The position numbers and the translations under genes are program-made. A stretch of 18,424 nucleotides of DNA from a bacterium (lineage in GTDB: Bacteria > Pseudomonadota > Alphaproteobacteria > Rs-D84 > CACZYB01), in contig JAILLX010000073.1 of assembly GCA_024692925.1 (NCBI GenBank), positions 1 to 18,424 on the forward strand, given 5' to 3'. The stretch's first letter is position 1. Each line of letters opens with the position of its first letter. The notes under the pieces are model-generated. The model was not told the DNA's origin and did not search any database. It saw only the letters and a program-made list of their open reading frames with translations. Positions 14,080-18,424 of the stretch are shown piece after piece.

Positions 14080-16626
14080 ATGAAACTTTTGGTAGTAGAG
14101 TCTCCTGCAAAATCGAAAACTATATCAAAATATCTTGGTTCTGATTTTGTTGTTGTTCCATCGGTTGGTCATGTAAGGGATCTTGATCCACATGATGGTG
14201 CGGTTGATGTTGATAATGGCTTCCAAATGAAATGGGCTATTATGAAAGACAAGGAACAACGAATCCGTGATATTGAAAAATATATGAAAAAGGCTGAAGC
14301 TGTTTACCTTGCAACCGACCCTGATAGAGAGGGAGAAGCTATTTCGTGGCATATCATTGATATTTTAAAATCAAGGAATGAGCTTACTAAACCTATTCAT
14401 CGTGTAGCATTCCATGAAATTACAAAGTCTGCTGTGACAAAGGCAATACAGGAACCACGTGATATTGATGATAAGTTGGTTAATGCATACCTTGCTCGTC
14501 GTGCATTGGACTTTTTGGTTGGATTTAAACTTTCACCTGTATTATGGAGAAAACTTCCTGGCTGTAAATCTGCAGGTCGTGTTCAATCAGTTGCATTACG
14601 ACTTGTTTGTGAAAGAGAAAGCGAAATTGAAAACTTTGTAAAACGTGAATATTGGTCAATTGATGGAAAGTTTTCAACAAATGATGGAAAAGAATTCCCC
14701 GCAAAACTTTTCTCTTATAACGGAAATAAACTTGATAAATTTGATATTCCAACAAAGGAAAAAGCCGAAGAAATTTTGAATGCTTTGGCAAATGAACAAT
14801 ATCATATTGGTAATATCGAACGTAAAAAACAAGCAAGAAAACCTGTTGCTCCGTTTACAACTTCTACACTTCAACAAGAAGCATCAAGGAAACTTGGCTT
14901 TTCAGCAAAGCAAACTATGCAAATTGCTCAAAAACTTTATGAAGGTGTTGATGTTGGTGGTGAAACAGTTGGTTTGATTACTTATATGAGAACCGACTCT
15001 GTTAATCTTTCACAGGAAGCAGTTGCAAGTATCAGGGAAATGATTAAGTCTGATTTTGGTGATGAATATTTACCAAAATCACCAGTTTCTTATGATAACA
15101 AAAGTAAGAATGCACAGGAAGCCCACGAGGCGATAAGACCTACTTATGCAACAAAAACTCCTCAATCAATAAAGGGTTATTTGGATGCGAATCAGTTTAA
15201 ACTTTATGAACTTATTTGGAAAAGAACTGTTGCATGTCAAATGGTACCAGCCGAACTTAATTTAGTTGCTGCAGATATTATGACATCAGATAATAAATCA
15301 ATGTTCAGAGCAAATGGTTCTATGATTGCATTTGATGGATTTATGAAACTTTATAAAGAAGATATTGATGATGCAAATTCGGATGATGATGACAACAGAA
15401 TGCTTCCTACTATGAATGAAGGGGATAACATCAAATCCGAAGAAATTAAACCGGAACAACATTTTACACAACCACCTCCTCGTTATTCCGAAGCATCTTT
15501 GGTTAAGAAAATGGAAGAGTTGGGAATCGGTCGTCCATCAACTTATGCTTCAATTCTTTCTGTGATACAGGAAAGACATTATGTCGATTTGGTAAAGAAA
15601 AAATTCGTTCCACAGGAACGTGGTAGAATCGTATCCGTATTTTTGGAAAAATATTTCACAAAATATGTTGAATATGACTTTACTGCATATATGGAAGATG
15701 AGTTGGATGAAATTTCAAATGGAAAGAAAAATTACAAGGATGTTTTGACTGAATTTTGGACTGGATTCAAAAATGCAGTGGAAGCATCAAACGGACTTTC
15801 CATGGCTGAAATTACCGATGCAATAGATAAGGAACTTGGTGCACATTTCTTCCCTCCTAAGGCTGATGGAAGTGACCCAAGAAAATGCCCAGATTGTGAA
15901 ACAGGACGACTTGGCATAAAACTTGGAAAATTCGGTGGATTTATTGGTTGTTCAAATTATCCAACATGTAAACATACAAAACCACTTATCCTTAACGATG
16001 ATGAGGAAGAAGATGGTTCTTCACCTGCACCAAAAACAAATGATGGCCAGATTTTAGGACAGAATGAAAATGGTGAAAATGTTTACCTTAAAAATGGTCC
16101 TTATGGAAATTATTTGCAACTTGGTGATGCAGTAAAAGGTGATGTTCGTGGTCCAATGCGTGCACCAATTCCAAAAAATATACAAATTGATGCATTGACT
16201 TTGGAAAAGGCAATATTCCTTTTATCCCTTCCAAAATCCATTGGCTTTGATGGGGAAGAAGAAGTTTTCGTTGCAATTGGAAAATTTGGCCCATATGTAA
16301 AGAAGGGAAATATTTCAAAAAGTATTCCTGCTTCGACATCAATATTTGATGTTGATATAAAAATTGCACATGATTTACTTTTGGGTGCAGTTGAAAAACC
16401 AAAGGGTAAAGAACTTGGACTTCACCCTGATGATGGAAAACCTGTTGTTTATTTTAAGACAGGAAAGTTTGGACCTTATGTGCAACACAATCGTGTTTTT
16501 GCATCCATTCCAACATCTGTTGCAACAGAAGAAACAATTACTTTGGATTTGGCTTTGGAAAAATTGGCACCAAAGGAACCAAAAAAGAAACCAGAAGTAA
16601 AGGAAAAACCAAAACCCAAAAAATAA
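14080..16626 (+). CDS. topA: DNA topoisomerase I
   Basis: TopA is a type IA topoisomerase that relaxes negative supercoils by cutting one strand and forming a 5'-phosphotyrosine link. It is 848 residues long. The Toprim domain has E7 in VVESPAKSKTI and the acidic triad in TDPDREGE (D80, D82, E84). The catalytic tyrosine is Y302 in LITYMRTDS. PPPRYSEASLVKKMEELGIG (465-484) and IGRPSTYA (483-490) are typical core motifs. A single C4 zinc ribbon follows (C603, C606, C624, C630), then two to three zinc-less repeats around FGPYVKKGN and GKFGPYVQHN, and a Lys/Pro-rich tail. This layout is usual for alphaproteobacteria. The gene stands alone here; the frequent neighbours dprA and rnr are not adjacent. 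Confidence 0.97.
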   Translation: MKLLVVESPAKSKTISKYLGSDFVVVPSVGHVRDLDPHDGAVDVDNGFQMKWAIMKDKEQRIRDIEKYMKKAEAVYLATDPDREGEAISWHIIDILKSRNELTKPIHRVAFHEITKSAVTKAIQEPRDIDDKLVNAYLARRALDFLVGFKLSPVLWRKLPGCKSAGRVQSVALRLVCERESEIENFVKREYWSIDGKFSTNDGKEFPAKLFSYNGNKLDKFDIPTKEKAEEILNALANEQYHIGNIERKKQARKPVAPFTTSTLQQEASRKLGFSAKQTMQIAQKLYEGVDVGGETVGLITYMRTDSVNLSQEAVASIREMIKSDFGDEYLPKSPVSYDNKSKNAQEAHEAIRPTYATKTPQSIKGYLDANQFKLYELIWKRTVACQMVPAELNLVAADIMTSDNKSMFRANGSMIAFDGFMKLYKEDIDDANSDDDDNRMLPTMNEGDNIKSEEIKPEQHFTQPPPRYSEASLVKKMEELGIGRPSTYASILSVIQERHYVDLVKKKFVPQERGRIVSVFLEKYFTKYVEYDFTAYMEDELDEISNGKKNYKDVLTEFWTGFKNAVEASNGLSMAEITDAIDKELGAHFFPPKADGSDPRKCPDCETGRLGIKLGKFGGFIGCSNYPTCKHTKPLILNDDEEEDGSSPAPKTNDGQILGQNENGENVYLKNGPYGNYLQLGDAVKGDVRGPMRAPIPKNIQIDALTLEKAIFLLSLPKSIGFDGEEEVFVAIGKFGPYVKKGNISKSIPASTSIFDVDIKIAHDLLLGAVEKPKGKELGLHPDDGKPVVYFKTGKFGPYVQHNRVFASIPTSVATEETITLDLALEKLAPKEPKKKPEVKEKPKPKK

Positions 16627-16631
16627 AATAA

Positions 16632-16660
16632 TTTACAACAACAAACTATATATGTATAAT
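16632..16660 (+). promoter_or_regulatory. yebC promoter
   Basis: TTTACA (16632-16637) and a perfect TATAAT (16655-16660) are separated by 17 bases in the 72-base gap after topA, leaving a leader of about 30 bases. Confidence 0.6.
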
Positions 16661-16698
16661 AACAAAACTTAATAAAAATTTATAAAAAGGATAAAATT

Positions 16699-17421
16699 AT
16701 GTCAGGACATTCAAAATGGGCAAACATTCAACACAGAAAAGGTTTGCAAGATAAAAAACGTGGAAACTTATTTACAAAATTAGCAAAGGAAATTACTGTT
16801 GCTGCAAAAATGGGTGATCCAAACCCAGATATGAACCCAAGACTTAGATTAGCTGTTTTGGCAGCAAGAAAAGAATCTATGCCAAATGATAACATTAAAC
16901 GTGCGATTGCAAAAGCTCTTCCTGGAAGTGGCGAAGGTGATTATTCAGAAATCAGATACGAAGGTTATGCCCCAGGTGGAATTTCTGTTATTGTTGAATG
17001 TTTAACAGATAATAAGAATAGAACTGCTTCTGATATTCGTTCTATTTTCTCTAAAAATGGAGGAAATCTTGGCGAAACAGGATCTGTTTCATTCAATTTT
17101 GAACATGTTGGTTTCTTTATGTATAAAAAAGAAATTGGCGATTTTGATACTGTATTTGAAACTGCACTTGAAGGTGGAGCAAGCAATGTTGAGGAAGAAG
17201 ATGAAAACTATATCATCACTTGTGAAATTCCTGATTTTTCAAATCTTTCAAAGGCATTGGAAAAGTTTGGTGAACCAGAAAAGGCTGAAATTATTTGGCA
17301 ACCAAAATTAACTGTTGCTGTTGATGGCGAAGGTGCAGAAAAAATTGAACGTTTTACTGATGCATTAGAAGATAATGATGACGTTCAAAAGGTTTACACA
17401 AACGCAGAATTTAATGAATAA
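16699..17421 (+). CDS. yebC: YebC/PmpR family protein
   Basis: The protein is 240 residues and full length for the family. It opens with the signature SGHSKWANIQHRKGLQDKKR and LFTKLAKEI. PRLRLAVLAARKESMPNDN and YEGYAPGGISVIVECLTDN (split over 67-120) are also near-invariant. YebC proteins have been described as DNA-binding transcription regulators (PmpR), and more recently as ribosome-associated factors that help with difficult peptide bonds, so its role here is best left open. It often sits beside the Holliday-junction genes ruvCAB; they are not seen next to it here. ATG 16699 follows AAAAAGGA. It has its own promoter and terminator. Confidence 0.95.
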   Translation: MSGHSKWANIQHRKGLQDKKRGNLFTKLAKEITVAAKMGDPNPDMNPRLRLAVLAARKESMPNDNIKRAIAKALPGSGEGDYSEIRYEGYAPGGISVIVECLTDNKNRTASDIRSIFSKNGGNLGETGSVSFNFEHVGFFMYKKEIGDFDTVFETALEGGASNVEEEDENYIITCEIPDFSNLSKALEKFGEPEKAEIIWQPKLTVAVDGEGAEKIERFTDALEDNDDVQKVYTNAEFNE

Positions 17422-17434
17422 AAAAATTATTATC

Positions 17435-17471
17435 AAAAAAACTCCCCGCCATTTTGACGGGGATTTTTTTA
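17435..17471. terminator. Bidirectional terminator after yebC
   Basis: CCCCG (17444-17448) pairs with CGGGG (17458-17462) around a nine-base loop. A runs lie on the left and T7 (17464-17470) on the right. It serves yebC on the plus strand and the cysteine-rich gene on the minus strand. Confidence 0.85.
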
Positions 17472-17531
17472 CTTTCTTCTGTATACTGTATAATGACCAG
17501 CAGTACTACATCCAGATGTAACATTTCCATT
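17469..17531 (-). pseudogene. Possible frame-shifted C-terminal tail of the cysteine-rich protein
   Basis: Just beyond the stop of the cysteine-rich gene, a different minus-strand frame reads NGNVTSGCSTAGHYTVYRRK and then TAA at 17469-17471, directly against the terminator. The Gly/Thr/Ser/Cys composition is like that of the protein before it. Changing the length near GTAAAAATGG (17528-17537) by one base would join the two. A chance frame of about 20 codons remains possible. Confidence 0.4.
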
Positions 17532-17532
17532 T

Positions 17533-18351
17533 TTACTTCATGGTTTCACCATATATATAATTTGTGCCTGAACATCTTATTTTTTGCCAACCAATATCTG
17601 TTGCTCCTCCTTTATTTAGTTTAGAAACAGTTGTTCCATAACAATATCCAGTACCTACACAACAATCTTCTTCAGGACAAGTTCCTCCAGATACAACATG
17701 TCCATGTTCTATTTTTGCTTCTACTCTTACAGTACCATCATGGTCTGTACTTCCTCCAGAACAATATATATAGTCTATTACTCCCAAACATTCATGAATA
17801 ACTTTTCCTTGATAAAAGCTATATTGTTCTTTATGTGTATACCCGCTATCACACGCCCAACTGCAACCACCTGTCCAATGGGAGTTGGATGGCTTTGATG
17901 AACATACTATGCAATTTTTGTTCGTTCCACTTGGGCAGTATGAACCTACGCCACAGGTATTTCCATAATTTCCATTTTCGGTCACGGTCTTTGAATTTGC
18001 GGTGGATGAGGTTGAACCAGCAACCGTGCAATAGTCAGTTCTTGTCCTTGTCACTGGGCCACAGTTTCCGCCCCAACTGCTGTAGGTCGAAGATGCACAT
18101 GGCGAACAACTTGTTGCACCTGCGGATGAGTATGTTCCTGCAGGACATGCCTTACAACTTGATTGTCCGCCTAAATTTTGGTACTGACCTGCAGGGCATG
18201 GGGTGCAGTATTTTGAAGTTCCACCGGTTGAGTAGGTTCCGGCTGGGCAACTTTGGCACATTAAAAATGATGTTTCCACTGCTCCAGCTTGATTACTTGA
18301 AAAACCCGCCACTATCATGGCAGAAGTCGAAATTAAATGCTTTAGTTTCAT
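17533..18351 (-). CDS. Secreted cysteine-rich repeat protein (CPAGTYS repeats)
   Basis: The protein has 272 residues and a clear signal peptide (1-24, cleavage near AGA-VE), so it is exported. Residues 32-90 hold about three copies of a unit of some 17 residues built as C-x-x-CPAG-x-Y-x-x-x-GG-x-x-x-C. This is reminiscent of the GCC2/GCC3 (ephrin-receptor-like) modules common in eukaryotes. A stretch GNCGPVTRTRTDYC (95-108) resembles a thrombospondin-1 motif. In total 23 cysteines are present, so it is likely disulphide-bonded and extracellular or on the cell surface. The chosen start, ATG 18351, has a perfect AAGGAGG six bases upstream. An ATG at 18375 would translate through that site as LRRK. 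I do not know its function; adhesion is one guess. The C-terminus may be cut short by a frameshift. Confidence 0.8.
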   Translation of the reverse strand: MKLKHLISTSAMIVAGFSSNQAGAVETSFLMCQSCPAGTYSTGGTSKYCTPCPAGQYQNLGGQSSCKACPAGTYSSAGATSCSPCASSTYSSWGGNCGPVTRTRTDYCTVAGSTSSTANSKTVTENGNYGNTCGVGSYCPSGTNKNCIVCSSKPSNSHWTGGCSWACDSGYTHKEQYSFYQGKVIHECLGVIDYIYCSGGSTDHDGTVRVEAKIEHGHVVSGGTCPEEDCCVGTGYCYGTTVSKLNKGGATDIGWQKIRCSGTNYIYGETMK

Positions 18352-18367
18352 GTTTTTCCTCCTTAAA

Positions 18368-18424
18368 TTAAACATTCTTTTTCTTGAGGGGTCGCAACTC
18401 CTCGTTCGAAGGGCTAATCCTCCG
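18368..18424 (-). other. Possible C-terminal end of an upstream ORF, or a G+C-rich leader element
   Basis: One minus-strand frame is open from the right edge and reads RRISPSNEELRPLKKKNV, then TAA at 18368-18370, 16 bases before the cysteine-rich gene. That tight spacing would suit an operon. However, 18386-18424 is clearly richer in G+C than the rest of the window. It also holds a hairpin (GAGGAGT and ACCCCTC on the minus strand, loop TGCG, 18386-18403). A structured leader RNA or a dispersed repeat is therefore equally possible. Confidence 0.3.

Noticed and set aside
17835..18371. A 178-codon plus-strand frame antisense to the cysteine-rich gene
   Set aside because: Its translation is rich in His, Asn, Phe and Leu with no motif or ribosome-binding site, while the minus strand carries a signal peptide, regular repeats and a perfect ribosome-binding site.
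18397..18424. A tRNA T-arm suggested by GTTCGAA near the right edge
   Set aside because: The flanking bases do not form the five-pair T stem, and no acceptor or anticodon arm could be built.

Overview
The window is a compact, AT-rich (roughly one third G+C by eye) bacterial chromosome segment made almost wholly of conserved housekeeping genes. Gene content and order (dacA-tmk-holB-tatD, fabD-fabG, an alphaproteobacterial-type HolB N-terminus and DnaX C-terminus, topA with repeated C-terminal modules) point to an alphaproteobacterium. The low G+C and a secreted cysteine-rich protein with CPAGTYS repeats suggest a host-associated or gut lineage; that placement is inference. No rRNA, tRNA, CRISPR array, insertion sequence or prophage gene was seen, and no gene-free stretch exceeds about 200 bases.

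Layout: (1) 1-979, minus strand: a DUF805-like membrane protein cut by the left edge and an unrecognised 90-residue protein. (2) 1077-3760: ychF (+) converging on murJ (-), the lipid II flippase, with one bidirectional terminator between them. (3) 3835-8389: bamD (+), an outer-membrane assembly lipoprotein, converges on and overlaps the minus-strand operon dacA-tmk-holB-tatD. (4) 8531-10862, plus strand: dnaX, ybaB and a small TfoX N-terminal-domain protein. (5) 10917-13895, minus strand: operon serS-fabD-fabG. (6) 14080-17421, plus strand: topA and yebC. (7) 17469-18424, minus strand: a secreted cysteine-rich repeat protein, preceded by a short G+C-rich stretch at the right edge.

The genes serve replication and the nucleoid (dnaX, holB, tmk, topA, ybaB), envelope building (murJ, dacA, bamD, fabD, fabG) and translation (serS, ychF, and YebC, which belongs to a family implicated in translation or transcription control). 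dnaX and holB, both clamp-loader genes, lie on either side of one divergent promoter region with dacA and tmk. Several promoters fit TTGnnn-16/17-TATAAT well (90-residue gene, serS, ybaB, yebC).

The most notable signal is in dnaX. Frame 0 stops directly after a run of ten A at 9711-9720, at the expected border between the gamma part (ATPase and collar) and the tau-specific tail. The tail continues intact in another frame for 141 codons. Gaining two A or losing one A would fuse the two. This fits transcriptional slippage making tau, with gamma as the unslipped product, which is the reverse of the classic E. coli arrangement. Second, the cysteine-rich protein at the right end seems to have a frame-shifted C-terminal tail that stops right beside its terminator.
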